NCBI GenBank assembly: GCA_963771545.1
Contig: CAVYTX010000002.1
Coordinates: 2,356,001-2,420,000, forward strand
DNA from: CAKZLS01 sp963771545
GTDB lineage: Bacteria; Pseudomonadota; Alphaproteobacteria; Rhodospirillales; Defluviicoccaceae
Direction of reading: 5' to 3'
DNA length: 64,000 nt
Shown: one piece after another, positions 50,873 through 60,347 of the stretch
How positions within the stretch are numbered: the stretch's first letter is position 1
Layout: each line of letters starts with the position of its first letter
Made by a program: the position numbers and the translations under genes
Notes under the pieces: model-generated
Seen by the model: only the letters and a program-made list of their open reading frames with translations
Databases searched by the model: none
What the model was told of the DNA's origin: nothing

Positions 50873-52702
50873 GTGGGTGTGTTTGTTCGGCGTTTGCTGA
50901 TTGTCATGCTATTCGCGGGTTGCGGCCTCTCCGCGCTGGCCGGCCGGGCCAAGTCCGGCATGGCGGTCGCGTCGCCGACCATGGCCCCGCCGCCCGGTTT
51001 CGCCGCCGAGAGCGTCGCGCTCCCTCCTATTCTCTCGTCTTCCGACGTCGCGCTTTACCGGCAGATCTTCGAGTTGGGTGAAAGGGGAGATTGGGCACGG
51101 GTCGATGCATTGATCCCCGGGCTCCAGGACCGGCTCCTCGTCGGCCACGTCATGGCCCAGCGTTACCTCCATCCGAAGGCATACCGGTCCCTGTTCAGCG
51201 AACTGAAAACCTGGATGGACACTTACGCGGACCATCCCGACGCCGACGAAATCTACCCGCTGGCGCTGCGCCGCAAACCCAAGCACGCCGAGCCGACGGC
51301 GCTCCCCATTCGCCCGCCGCAGGCCTACGGGGTTTCCGATCCGCTCAGCATCTCGCTTCCCGCCATTCCGCCGGGGACCCTGGGCGACGGCAAGGACCAA
51401 AACGAGGCCTCCACCCTCCAGCGTCAAATCCGCCAATCCCTTTGGGACGGGCAAACCATGGCCGCCAAGGCCTTGATCCAATCGGAAAAAGCCCGCCGCC
51501 TTCTCGGTCCCGTCGAACTGGATGACCTGGGCGCCCGATTGGGTCAGGCCTATTTTGTCGACGGCCAGGACCAGTGGGCCCTGGAATGGGCCGAAGGCGC
51601 CGCCAGGCGATCGGGCCGCTATCTTCCCGAGGCCCAGTGGACCGCCGGTTTGGTGGCGTGGCGCTTGAAGGATTTCGACAGAGCGGCGGGACATTTCGAG
51701 GCGCTCGCCGGTCGCCGCGACCTGTCGCCATGGTTCGTGTCGGCCGGCGCGTTCTGGGCCGCCCGGGCCTATCTGGTGGCGAACCGGCCGCAAAAGGTGA
51801 ACGGCCTGCTCAAGGTGGCGGCCTCTTACCCGCGGACATTTTACGGCATTTTGGCCGGACGCGTCTTGGGCGCGCCCATGCAAATCCAATGGGATTCGTT
51901 GGCGGCCGAGCAAGCCGCCCTCGGCGCGCTCGAGCGGTCTCCGGCGGCGCGGCGGGCGCTGGCGCTGCTGCAGGTCGGACAGCGCGAACGCGCCGAGCGG
52001 GAGTTGGAAGCCCTGGCCGGACGCGGCGGACCCGATGTGGACCGCGGCATCATCGTGGTCGCCAATCGGGCCGGCATTCTGGAATTGTCGCTCCGCCTGC
52101 ACGATCGCGTTTTCCCCAACGGCGGCGGCTTCGACGCCCTTTCCTATCCGGCGCCGTCGTTGGCCCCTCAAGGCGGTTACGCCGTGGACCGCGCGCTGGT
52201 GTACGCGATCATCCGCCAGGAATCGCGCTTCAATCCACGCGCCACCAGCCGCGCCGGCGCCCGCGGATTGATGCAGCTGATGCCGTCCACCGCCCGCTAC
52301 GTGGCGCGCGACACTCCCTATGACGTCGGCAAGCGCGACACCCTTTACGAGCCGGGGATCAACCTGTCGCTGGGTCAGAAATACCTGCGGATGCTGCTCG
52401 GCTACGGCCAGGTCGACGGCGATCTGTTCAGGCTCGCCGCCGCCTGGAACGGCGGCCCCGGCAACCTTCAGGATTGGGGGCAACGGGTAGATCACATGAA
52501 CGACCCGCTGTTCTTTATCGAGTCCATCCCGTCGCGCGAAACGCGGAACTTCATCGAGCGGGTGCTGGCCAATCTGTGGATTTACCGCGACCGCTTCAAC
52601 CAGCCTTCCCCGTCCCTGGACGCCCTTGCGGCGGGCAGCTGGCCGGCGTATAGACCGCTGGACGGCAACCAAATGCGGGTGGCCACCCATGGCGAAAATT
52701 GA
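50873..52702 (+). CDS. Soluble lytic murein transglycosylase
   Basis: The GTG at 50873 has GGGGG upstream and gives 609 residues. A secretion signal or lipobox-like stretch (L-L-I-V-M-L-F-A-G-C) comes first, then a long helical superhelix, then the SLT catalytic domain from about residue 440 with I-I-R-Q-E-S-R-F-N-P, G-A-R-G-L-M-Q-L-M-P and A-A-W-N-G-G-P-G-N. It cleaves peptidoglycan to anhydromuropeptides. It overlaps moaB by 14 bases. Confidence 0.93.
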   Translation: MGVFVRRLLIVMLFAGCGLSALAGRAKSGMAVASPTMAPPPGFAAESVALPPILSSSDVALYRQIFELGERGDWARVDALIPGLQDRLLVGHVMAQRYLHPKAYRSLFSELKTWMDTYADHPDADEIYPLALRRKPKHAEPTALPIRPPQAYGVSDPLSISLPAIPPGTLGDGKDQNEASTLQRQIRQSLWDGQTMAAKALIQSEKARRLLGPVELDDLGARLGQAYFVDGQDQWALEWAEGAARRSGRYLPEAQWTAGLVAWRLKDFDRAAGHFEALAGRRDLSPWFVSAGAFWAARAYLVANRPQKVNGLLKVAASYPRTFYGILAGRVLGAPMQIQWDSLAAEQAALGALERSPAARRALALLQVGQRERAERELEALAGRGGPDVDRGIIVVANRAGILELSLRLHDRVFPNGGGFDALSYPAPSLAPQGGYAVDRALVYAIIRQESRFNPRATSRAGARGLMQLMPSTARYVARDTPYDVGKRDTLYEPGINLSLGQKYLRMLLGYGQVDGDLFRLAAAWNGGPGNLQDWGQRVDHMNDPLFFIESIPSRETRNFIERVLANLWIYRDRFNQPSPSLDALAAGSWPAYRPLDGNQMRVATHGEN

Positions 52703-53222
52703 GGGCGAACGCGCGTTTCTCCCGGTCAACATCGCGGTCCTGACGGTTTCCGACACCCGCACCCTGGAAGACGACACGTCCGGCCGGACGCTGGCGGAGC
52801 GCATCGAGGCGGCCGGACACAAGCTCGCCCGCCGCGCCATCGTCGCCGACTTCCCCGACGCCATCGTCGACCAACTCCGCGAATGGATCGAGGACGCCGA
52901 CATCGACGCGATCATCTCCACCGGCGGCACCGGGGTTACGGGACGCGACGTCACCCCCGAGGCGGTCCACAAGATCATGGACAAGGAGATCCCCGGCTTC
53001 GGCGAGTTGTTCCGGATGCTGAGCTACGCCAAGATCGGCACGTCGACCATCCAGTCCCGGGCCCTAGGCGCCGTGGCGTCCGGCACCTATATCTTCGCCC
53101 TTCCCGGCTCTCCCGGCGCCTGCAAGGACGCCTGGGACGACATTCTCGTTCACCAGCTCGACGCCCGCTTCCGCCCCTGCAACTTCGTCGAACTGATGCC
53201 GAGGCTGAAGGAGCATCTATAG
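52689..53222 (+). CDS. moaB: Molybdenum cofactor biosynthesis protein B
   Basis: The 177-residue protein has the MoaB/MogA fold with V-L-T-V-S-D-T-R-T, I-S-T-G-G-T-G-V-T-G-R-D-V-T-P-E-A and A-L-P-G-S-P-G-A-C. It adenylates molybdopterin or helps assemble the cofactor. The ATG lies inside the end of the transglycosylase gene. It is convergent with the NACHT gene. Confidence 0.92.
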   Translation: MAKIEGERAFLPVNIAVLTVSDTRTLEDDTSGRTLAERIEAAGHKLARRAIVADFPDAIVDQLREWIEDADIDAIISTGGTGVTGRDVTPEAVHKIMDKEIPGFGELFRMLSYAKIGTSTIQSRALGAVASGTYIFALPGSPGACKDAWDDILVHQLDARFRPCNFVELMPRLKEHL

Positions 53223-53246
53223 CGGCGAGGCTCCTAATCGCGCGCT

Positions 53247-56087
53247 TTATCGGTCGAGCCCCATCCAGCGTTCGTCCAGCTTGGCCAGCAGGATGCTGCT
53301 GCGGTCGGTGCTCTCGACGCTGGGACGCCGCCCCCCGGGCCACTGATTGTCCTCCAGTTTAAGAACATCCAGGTAATGGGGTGTTTGCGCCTCCAACCAC
53401 TCAACGTACTTCAGCCGAAACGCTTCACCGTGAAACGCCGCGAATGTTTCGGCGATTTGCTGTTTCGTTCCCTTGAACGTTCGGATGGCCGTATCAAACG
53501 TGGCCTTGTCTCGCGCATGGCGGCGCCAGGTCCGTACCAACGCCCATACTGTCCCTCCTACAAGCCCTAATACTGATACTAATAACAAAACATATGCGAC
53601 CCATTCAGGCGGTCTATCCATTTCCCAAAGTAATTGATCTACTTGCCTGAAGCCATATATTACCCAATAACCCCCTAGCATAATGAGGGGCACACCTAAA
53701 AATAATGGGGAAACCGCAATCACAGCTCCTTTTAAACCTAGTCGTCCCGCTAACCACTTAAATTCATATGTTTTGTCTTGTATAATAGATAAAATAATAA
53801 TTGGAAGAAACAAAATTCCAGTTACAAGTATAAAGCAAACAATAAAAATAATAAATTCGTATAAAAATACTGTATCTATATCGATTAATTCTAGATGGAT
53901 CCATAAAACAGTTGAAATCGGCGCCATAATCTCATAAATATAACTCCAATATGTGCTTTCTATCCAACTTTCGCGCGTCCCTGATAGAATTATTGTGAAA
54001 GCAAGATACCCAAACATGGAGAACATTGTGCACATGTATGTGAATGTTAATCGATCTTTTGGATACCAAGTTTGCGGCCAAACTATTTTTTTTACATTTA
54101 ATATTAATATAGAAAATATAACAAATATAAAAAATACGACTGGAAAACAAACAAATGTCAGAATACACCCAATACTTCTTGTTATAATGTGTATTTTTCT
54201 CAGAATGAGATATTTCTTAATCTCCATTACATTTTCAGAAAGAGAAAGGGAGAATTTTATGTCTTTATATGACCTCAGGTGTTCTTCCGGAGGCTGAACC
54301 AAAAGGTATTGTGCGAGAAAGATTTTCGTGCTGCGTGGAATTTCGCGCAGATATCGACACGCGCGAAAGGCTGTTTCGACAACCCATGGGTTTCTTGTTC
54401 GCAGGGCGTTGGAAATGGTCGTTTCGATGTTTTCGTCGGAGAGGATTCCGAGCGCCTCGACGGCATGCTTGGCCATGACCATGTCGGACGATGTTTGGAT
54501 AACCAATACATTCAACATCTTCGCCAGAGCGGGCTCCACGAGACCGACAATTTCACGCCGCCCCCGAAAGGCGGCCGCCAAAAAGCGAAGGGAGTGAAGA
54601 GCTCGGCGATACCTATCCGTTCCGGCGACGGAAACCGAGGAATCCAATTGCGTGATGCCGACGGCGGAAGCCATGGAACCCAGTGCCCCCCTGCCGAATA
54701 CGAGAGTGCAATAAACAGCTATTAGCCGGGCTATCGGTTCATCGGCGACTTCGGCGAGCAGCGCCAAGGCCTCCCGCCAGCGTCCGTCCGTGGGAATGGA
54801 CTCAAGGTGCTCTGCCCACAATGACGGCGTCAAGATTTCAACCAGGAAATATTCGTGAAACCGGCGGTGAACGAAGCCGAACGCGCCGGTCGACGAGCTT
54901 CGCCGGGCCACGCGCGCCTCGAACAGGAACTCGGCCACGTCGGCGACCGGAACGTCGGGCAATTTCACCCGCAGAACCGTCAGCGGAATTTCCAGGCCGT
55001 AGCGCTCCGACTGGAACATCTCGTAGGCCATCGCCGAGGCGCCTGCCATGACCTCTTGGTCGGATACGACTCGATCGGGAAGCCTTGCGCCCGTTTCCCT
55101 CAGCCGGCGTGCGATGAAAGTCCGATATAGCTCCGCCTGGGTATTGGGCAGGGCGCCATGATGATGCTCCGCGAAGTCCAACATTAGGCCGAGAATGAAC
55201 GGATTTCGCGCCACCGGAACTAAATGCGGCTGCTCCTCGAAGAGAGCTCTTTGCACCCGCGTCGCATTGAACCGCTGCCCGCTATCCGATGCCCGTTGAA
55301 TGGCTTCGCCGATCTTGCGCTCGGAAAGGGGCCGGATGGTGAGCTCGCTGAGCCCCGTAACTCCGAACCGGGGGTGGCGGAACTCGCGCGACGCGACGAT
55401 CGCCTGGCGGTTCTTGGCGCCAACCAGGAAACGCTCCAGAACGCTCGACAGTTCCTCGATCAGCCATGCGGCCTCGCCCGCGTCCATGACACTCGGGATC
55501 TCGTCGAAGGAATCGAAAACAAAAAGGAACCGCCCATAATCCACCAGCTGGTCGAAATACGTGTCGAGGAATCCTCCCGACACGCTCGACAGGCGCTCCC
55601 GGAGGTTCTTCAGGACAAAAGCCTTGAGCCCCGCCTCCGTCGGCGGATTCGCGCGTGACCACGGCTCCGCGACCGACCATTCGCGAAGATTCACATAGAC
55701 TGGGATCTTGTCCTTGCGCCGCAGGCTGGCCAGGTTTTCGCGGCAGAATTTTCTGAGCGCCACGCTCTTGCCGGAACCGGCGTCTCCCAGGATCAGGATC
55801 AGCCGGCTCTTGAGGTTTTTTGCGATGGCGCGGGATAGATCCAGAATGCGCGGCCGCGACCCCGCGCGCTGAACCTCGACCTCGGCCTCCAGCGGCACGT
55901 ATCGGGTGTGCTGCCAATTCGTGTCCCTGTCGATATGGTCGAGATCACGCGCCAGGTCCGCGCAAAAATCCGCGAGCCGATCCCGGAAATCCCGCTCCGG
56001 AAACGCGCGATCAAGCGGCTTTACCGTGGTCCGGCGGTCTCGGAAATAGACAAAAGCCGTCCACCCAGCCGTGACGAAGGCCACCAA
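53247..56087 (-). CDS. NACHT-domain NTPase with C-terminal membrane part
   Basis: This 946-residue STAND-type NTPase begins with a helix (A-F-V-T-A-G-W-T-A-F-V-Y-F) that is probably a membrane anchor. NACHT follows: Walker A G-D-A-G-S-G-K-S (residues 101-108) and Walker B F-L-F-V-F-D-S-F-D-E (187-196). A helical middle follows, and from about residue 620 to 830 a block of about six helices. The start may be the GTG at 56087 or a TTG one codon up. NACHT proteins act in some anti-phage systems; no partner effector is seen, and the role is inferred. The DNA of the membrane block is far more AT-rich than the rest. Confidence 0.85.
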   Translation of the reverse strand: MVAFVTAGWTAFVYFRDRRTTVKPLDRAFPERDFRDRLADFCADLARDLDHIDRDTNWQHTRYVPLEAEVEVQRAGSRPRILDLSRAIAKNLKSRLILILGDAGSGKSVALRKFCRENLASLRRKDKIPVYVNLREWSVAEPWSRANPPTEAGLKAFVLKNLRERLSSVSGGFLDTYFDQLVDYGRFLFVFDSFDEIPSVMDAGEAAWLIEELSSVLERFLVGAKNRQAIVASREFRHPRFGVTGLSELTIRPLSERKIGEAIQRASDSGQRFNATRVQRALFEEQPHLVPVARNPFILGLMLDFAEHHHGALPNTQAELYRTFIARRLRETGARLPDRVVSDQEVMAGASAMAYEMFQSERYGLEIPLTVLRVKLPDVPVADVAEFLFEARVARRSSSTGAFGFVHRRFHEYFLVEILTPSLWAEHLESIPTDGRWREALALLAEVADEPIARLIAVYCTLVFGRGALGSMASAVGITQLDSSVSVAGTDRYRRALHSLRFLAAAFRGRREIVGLVEPALAKMLNVLVIQTSSDMVMAKHAVEALGILSDENIETTISNALRTRNPWVVETAFRACRYLREIPRSTKIFLAQYLLVQPPEEHLRSYKDIKFSLSLSENVMEIKKYLILRKIHIITRSIGCILTFVCFPVVFFIFVIFSILILNVKKIVWPQTWYPKDRLTFTYMCTMFSMFGYLAFTIILSGTRESWIESTYWSYIYEIMAPISTVLWIHLELIDIDTVFLYEFIIFIVCFILVTGILFLPIIILSIIQDKTYEFKWLAGRLGLKGAVIAVSPLFLGVPLIMLGGYWVIYGFRQVDQLLWEMDRPPEWVAYVLLLVSVLGLVGGTVWALVRTWRRHARDKATFDTAIRTFKGTKQQIAETFAAFHGEAFRLKYVEWLEAQTPHYLDVLKLEDNQWPGGRRPSVESTDRSSILLAKLDERWMGLDR

Positions 56088-56172
56088 ACCCGCCGTCAGC
56101 CAAAAGTGAAGAGATCCACCGCTCTTGGATCAATCCCACACCTTGCGGGACGCCAGTTTTTTCGTCATCATG

Positions 56173-56199
56173 ATAAAGAAGGAATATATTTTTCTTTAT
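56173..56199. promoter_or_regulatory. Inverted repeat before vapBC, possible operator
   Basis: ATAAAGAA (56173-56180) and TTCTTTAT (56192-56199) form a perfect inverted pair around an 11-base AT-rich spacer, 11 bases ahead of the vapB start. Autoregulated VapBC pairs usually bind such a site. Confidence 0.5.
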
Positions 56200-56210
56200 G
56201 GAACATCGCT

Positions 56211-56462
56211 ATGGCTCTCAATATCAAGGATGCGGAAGCCGATCGGCTGGCTCGGGACCTCGCCAACCGTACGGGCGAAACGATCACGGAAGCAGTGGTC
56301 AAGGCGCTTCGCGAGCGTCTTAAGCGGGAATGCGCCAGAACGCCCCTCGGTCTCAAGGACGAAATCATGGCCATCAGCCGAAGGACCGCCGCGATGCCCC
56401 GGAAGACCGGCCGGACGGCCGACGAGATCATCGGTTACGACGAACGCGGACTGCCGCGCTGA
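56211..56462 (+). CDS. vapB: VapB-type antitoxin
   Basis: The 83-residue protein starts A-L-N-I-K-D-A-E-A-D-R-L-A-R-D-L-A with an antitoxin DNA-binding fold of the Rv0623 type and a C-terminus rich in charged residues (T-A-D-E-I-I-G-Y-D-E-R-G-L-P) that would block the toxin. The stop overlaps the toxin start (TGATG at 56460-56464). Confidence 0.92.
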   Translation: MALNIKDAEADRLARDLANRTGETITEAVVKALRERLKRECARTPLGLKDEIMAISRRTAAMPRKTGRTADEIIGYDERGLPR

Positions 56463-56851
56463 TGGTCATCGATACCTCCGCCCTCCTCGCCATTCTTTTC
56501 GGCGAGCCCGAGGCCGAGCGGTTTGCCGAGGCCATCGGCGATGACCCATCGCGACTGATGTCGGCCGGATCGTTTCTTGAGGCGTCGATTGTGGTGGCGA
56601 GCGAACTTGGCGAACCGGGTGGGCGGGAACTCGATCTCTTAACACTGACCACCGGCATCGAGATCGTGCCGTTTACGCTCGATCACCTGCGCTTGGCCCG
56701 GCATGCCTATCGCACGTACGGCAAGGGCCGCCATTCCGCCGGGCTGAATTTCGGGGATTGCTTCGCATACGCTCTCAGCCGAACCACGGGAGAACCTCTA
56801 TTGTTCAAGGGCGACGATTTCATCAGGACGGACGTCGTCCCGAAACTTTAG
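56462..56851 (+). CDS. vapC: VapC-type PIN-domain toxin
   Basis: The 129-residue ribonuclease starts V-I-D-T-S-A-L-L-A-I-L and keeps the acidic residues of PIN toxins (D4 in I-D-T-S, E41 in F-L-E-A-S, D98 in F-G-D-C-F-A-Y). It likely cleaves a tRNA or rRNA when not held by VapB. It is full length and appears intact, unlike the DUF4411 toxin at 35855. Confidence 0.92.
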   Translation: MVIDTSALLAILFGEPEAERFAEAIGDDPSRLMSAGSFLEASIVVASELGEPGGRELDLLTLTTGIEIVPFTLDHLRLARHAYRTYGKGRHSAGLNFGDCFAYALSRTTGEPLLFKGDDFIRTDVVPKL

Positions 56852-56917
56852 CGGCGGCGCCGCTCAAAGAATGCGCCGGAAGAGGCGCGCCAGAGGGCTT
56901 TTCGGCGCCTCCTGGCG

Positions 56918-57442
56918 CTAGCTCAGTCCTTCGCTGGTGAAAACGAACCGGAAAAACGGCGCCAGCCCGGCCCACGCCAAAAGCACCCGGGTGGCGTACT
57001 CCCGGCCGTTGGAGGCCACCCCCAGGGTCGCGCCGCGATCGGTCAACTCCGCCAGGATATTTCGCGGCATGCCCAGATGGGGTTGCCCGGCGGCCGCCTC
57101 CCGGGCGCGCGACCGGTAGGCGGCCAGAAGCTCGGCGATCAGAATGGGCAAATCGGCGCGGACGAAGGGGTCCACATCCTCGATTCGGCGCGGGATCGTT
57201 TGCCAGATGAACACCTCTTCCTGCAGGAAATGGGCGGCGAACGGAAAGTTGACCTCATTGTTGACCGTGGCCCAGTCGTCCAGGAACATCCCGATCCTAT
57301 TCGCCAAAAAAGGAGATCGAATGCGTCCCGCCCGCAAGTCCCGCTCCAGCCGGGAAAGAACCTCGGGAAACGGATCGAAAATCAGCGTGCCTCCCAGATC
57401 GAAGAGCACGAACGCGCGGCTGGCGAGTATCCGATGGACCAT
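56918..57442 (-). CDS. HAD-superfamily hydrolase, C-terminally truncated
   Basis: The 174-residue frame has the HAD nucleophile region (F-V-L-F-D-L-G-G-T-L) and motif II (L-G-V-A-S-N-G), but stops at F-T-S-E-G-L-S before the lysine and acidic motifs III and IV. A likely continuation (G-A-E-K-P-S) lies just beyond the stop in another frame, near 56890. The end adjoins the vapC terminus, so the gene seems cut by the toxin module's arrival or by a short local duplication. Confidence 0.75.
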   Translation of the reverse strand: MVHRILASRAFVLFDLGGTLIFDPFPEVLSRLERDLRAGRIRSPFLANRIGMFLDDWATVNNEVNFPFAAHFLQEEVFIWQTIPRRIEDVDPFVRADLPILIAELLAAYRSRAREAAAGQPHLGMPRNILAELTDRGATLGVASNGREYATRVLLAWAGLAPFFRFVFTSEGLS

Positions 57443-57544
57443 AACGGGTTTCTGTGCCGCTGTTGGGCGGGCGCAATCCGGTTCTCGCTACACACAACCG
57501 CGCCGGGAGTCTATAACAGGCTCCGTTTGGGGGAGATGGATACC

Positions 57545-57922
57545 ATGCGCAATCACGTTGAAGTGCTGCGTCTGTACGCCGACGACGATGGCGAAAGCCG
57601 GTTCGACACGGTGGAAATCCCGATGGCGCTCAAGGACTTCGCGCCGCCGGGGGACGTGCTTTATGTCTCGGAGCCCCGGGCCGCGACCCAATACGTGCAC
57701 ATCCGGCTCGCGGCCGGCTGGGGCGGCGAGTGCCACCCGTCGCCACGCCGCCAGATCCTATTCTGTCTCGCGGGCGCGATGGATGTGATCGCGAGCACCG
57801 GCGAAACGCGCGCCGTCGCCGCCGGCGACGCCTGGCTGATGGCCGACACCCACGGCAAGGGACACGTCACCCGGGTCACCTCGGAAGGCCCGGTCAGCGC
57901 CGTCATCGTGCAGCTCGAGTAG
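57545..57922 (+). CDS. Small single-domain cupin protein
   Basis: The 125-residue protein has a cupin-like beta barrel (W-G-G-E-C-H-P-S-P and G-D-A-W-L-M-A-D-T-H-G-K-G-H), with histidines that could bind a metal. GGGGGAG lies nine bases before the ATG at 57545; the ATG at 57536 is too close to it. The function is unknown. It is divergent from the truncated HAD gene. Confidence 0.8.
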   Translation: MRNHVEVLRLYADDDGESRFDTVEIPMALKDFAPPGDVLYVSEPRAATQYVHIRLAAGWGGECHPSPRRQILFCLAGAMDVIASTGETRAVAAGDAWLMADTHGKGHVTRVTSEGPVSAVIVQLE

Positions 57923-58038
57923 TGGGACCCCTTGGCATCGGCGTTATGACGCCGCATTATCCTCGATAGGAGGGGTTGGTTCGATGCGGTTCAACCGACC
58001 AATCTATTTTCAATTCAAACACCAGAAGGGGAGAAATC

Positions 58039-58461
58039 ATGCACTCGATATTCGTTCGTCTGACCGCCGTCATCGCCGTTGTCGCGGCGTTTGCCGTCGC
58101 GTCGCCCGCGTTCGCGCAGGAAGGACCGGTGGAAACGGTCAAGACGGGCTGCAGGACAGAACTCGAAACCTACTGCAAGAGCGTCACGCCCGGTCAACGG
58201 CGGGTGCTGGCGTGCCTGTACGCCTTCAGCGACAAGCTGTCCCCGCAGTGCGAATTCGCGCTGTACGACGCGGCCGCGCAACTGGAGCAGGCCGTTGGCG
58301 TGATGACATTCCTGATCAACGAATGCGGCGACGACGCGAACAAGGTCTGCCCCAACGTGAAAATGGGCGAGGGCCGGATCGTCCAGTGCCTTGGTCAGAA
58401 TCGCGCCCAGGTTTCCAATCGCTGCGTGCTGGCCCTGCAGCAGACCGGCGCGATTAAATAG
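58039..58461 (+). CDS. Secreted cysteine-rich repeat protein
   Basis: The 140-residue protein starts at the ATG 58039 (GGGGAGAAA upstream) with a signal peptide ending A-F-A. The mature part has eight or so cysteines in two repeats (C-R-x-E-L-x-x-Y-C and C-G-x-D-A-x-x-V-C), the pattern of the cysteine-rich GLG1-type repeat family in alphaproteobacteria. The role is unknown. Confidence 0.88.
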   Translation: MHSIFVRLTAVIAVVAAFAVASPAFAQEGPVETVKTGCRTELETYCKSVTPGQRRVLACLYAFSDKLSPQCEFALYDAAAQLEQAVGVMTFLINECGDDANKVCPNVKMGEGRIVQCLGQNRAQVSNRCVLALQQTGAIK

Positions 58462-58524
58462 ACGATTTTCGGGCCAATAGACGGTCTCGGGCGTCCCCTT
58501 CCAGGGGCGCCCCATCGTCCTGTC

Positions 58525-58851
58525 TCAGCGATGCTTCTTATACGAAATCAAGTGGTCGATAAAAGTATAGGGATCGACGGCGTAGATGAGTTCGAACTGG
58601 GTTTCGGCCCACCGCACGTATTCCGGTCCGAACAGATCGCCGAGCGCGGCCGGCAGAATCGTCTTCAATCCCTCGGGGTTGTCGGAAAAACAGTGACACC
58701 GGAACCCCTCGATTATGAGGTCGTGAACCTCCACGGCGGTTTCGATGACATCGCCCAGCCGCGTTTCGGGAGGCTCCGGCGGAGGTCGGTTCCCCCCTCC
58801 GGGAAATTCGATGACTGTCAAGCCGATACTCTCGCTGATCTGAAAAAGCAC
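58525..58851 (-). CDS. Unrecognised small protein
   Basis: The 108-residue frame starts with a GTG and has no family I recognise. It contains C-H-C near residue 55 and a proline-rich run near residue 24 (R-P-P-P-E-P-P-E). No ribosome site is clear. It lies 98 bases before the left end of the insertion sequence. Confidence 0.4.
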   Translation of the reverse strand: MLFQISESIGLTVIEFPGGGNRPPPEPPETRLGDVIETAVEVHDLIIEGFRCHCFSDNPEGLKTILPAALGDLFGPEYVRWAETQFELIYAVDPYTFIDHLISYKKHR

Positions 58852-58949
58852 ACGGCGCGAGCGTATCAGCGAGTCGTGACTTTACGGTAAACGCCGAACT
58901 ATCGCCGCCATCGTCGTGCGGGAGCCCGCCCACGGCCAGCGCATGGGGC

Positions 58950-60347
58950 TGTCGATAACAAACTGAATCGTCCGCAATAGGTACCATATGAATTGACCGC
59001 TTCTGTTGTGGTTGTGGGGCCTGTGGGGTTGTGGGCAACGCGTGAGCGTTATCCATCAAATCCACGGGCCTGGCGACGTCGAAGCGTTTCACGCCGCTTT
59101 TTGGTTGGTATCGTCGATGGGGTCTCCCGTGGTTGAGTAGCGGGCCAAGCGTCTCGGGCCGTGGAACACGGCAAGGGTGCCGTCGGGGTATTCATGGACC
59201 CGGACCCTGGTCTTGACGTAGTGCTGACGGTGCCGGTCGGCGGGGATCTGCAAGATCCGGTTGTGATAGCGAACGGTGTTGTCGTTGCCGACGACCCGGT
59301 CCTCATGGACGCACAGGATGTCTTCGAGAACGCCGGCACAGGGGACAAACGCCGATCCCGTGTCCTCCGGCGAGCGCGCGAAGCGGGCGTTGTGCTGCGA
59401 GAGATAGACGTCGCGCAGGAACGTGTTCGCCGCGTCCATGGTGGTGATCCCGGCGAGCCGCAGCTCGCCCGGCAGGCGGCCTTGCAGGGTTCCAAACATG
59501 CGCTCGGACCGGCCGCGCGCCTCTGGCGAATAGGCCGGGATCAACTCGATGCCGAGCTGGGCGAGGGCCCGGCCGACCTGCGTCGGATTGTCCTTGTCGA
59601 CCTTGCCGCCGGCCTCCGGCGTATGCCAGGAGTGCGACGCCCGGTCGGCATAAAGGGCGCAGAACAAGCCGCGCTCGGCGATGACCTCGGCGAGCCCGCG
59701 GAAACTCGACATCGTTCCCTCCTCGTCCACGAAGAACGCCGAGTAGATCTCGGACGTGGCGTCGTCCATGGTGACGATCAGATCCCAGACCTGGCCCGCG
59801 ACCCACTCATGGGACGAGCCGTCCTGGTGCAGCATCATGCCGACCATCGGACGCCGCGGCCGCTTGCGCCGGTGCGCCCCGCGCCGCGGCGCCGGGCTTG
59901 TCCGGCCATGGGCCTGCAAGGTGAGCCGGAGCCAATTGTAGCTGCGCGTGAAACCATGCTCCGACATCAGCTTGTCGTGGAAGTGCTTCGCCGTGAAATC
60001 AAAGTATCGCGTGTCGAACAGCGCCAACACCTCCGCCACCTCGTCCACACCGGCGCGGCGCGCCGACACCTTACCCAGGCGGCGGTCGTAAAGACCGTCC
60101 GCACCCTCCGCCTCGAAACGTTCCCGCCAGCGCCGGAATGCTCGCTCGGACATTCCCAGAACCTCAGCCGCTTCCGCCACGCTCAAAACACCGCAACGCG
60201 TCCTGTCGTAAACCTCCTCGAATTTCATCAAACGTAGTCCCTGTAACCGCTTCGTCCGCTTCATCACCGCTCCCCATCCTTTGGAGCCGTTCTAAAACCG
60301 GACAGATCATTTGTTACCTACGCCGGACATATCTCGTGTTAGCGACA
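58950..60347 (-). mobile_element. ISNCY/IS1202-type insertion sequence with 17-bp target duplication
   Basis: The left end (TGTCGATAACAAACTG from 58950) matches the inverse of the right end (60347 inward) with shared TGTCGnTAACA, GTCCG and TAGGTA blocks. The flanks GGCCAGCGCATGGGGCT occur at 58934-58950 and 60350-60366, a long target duplication typical of this group. The element carries one intact transposase and is about 1.4 kb. Confidence 0.85.
59089..60267 (-). CDS. ISNCY-family DDE transposase
   Basis: The 392-residue protein has an N-terminal helix-turn-helix (S-V-A-E-A-A-E-V-L-G-M-S-E-R-A-F-R-R-W) and an RNase H-like core with M-M-L-H-Q-D-G-S-S-H, V-T-M-D-D-A-T-S and S-P-E-A-R-G-R-S-E-R-M-F. 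It seems complete. It moves the element at 58950-60347 by cutting and joining DNA. Confidence 0.92.
   Translation of the reverse strand: MMKRTKRLQGLRLMKFEEVYDRTRCGVLSVAEAAEVLGMSERAFRRWRERFEAEGADGLYDRRLGKVSARRAGVDEVAEVLALFDTRYFDFTAKHFHDKLMSEHGFTRSYNWLRLTLQAHGRTSPAPRRGAHRRKRPRRPMVGMMLHQDGSSHEWVAGQVWDLIVTMDDATSEIYSAFFVDEEGTMSSFRGLAEVIAERGLFCALYADRASHSWHTPEAGGKVDKDNPTQVGRALAQLGIELIPAYSPEARGRSERMFGTLQGRLPGELRLAGITTMDAANTFLRDVYLSQHNARFARSPEDTGSAFVPCAGVLEDILCVHEDRVVGNDNTVRYHNRILQIPADRHRQHYVKTRVRVHEYPDGTLAVFHGPRRLARYSTTGDPIDDTNQKAA

Noticed and set aside
58490..58515. Terminator after the cysteine-rich protein gene
   Set aside because: GGGCGTCCCC/GGGGCGCCC can form a hairpin, but there is no T-run on either strand, so I do not call it a terminator.
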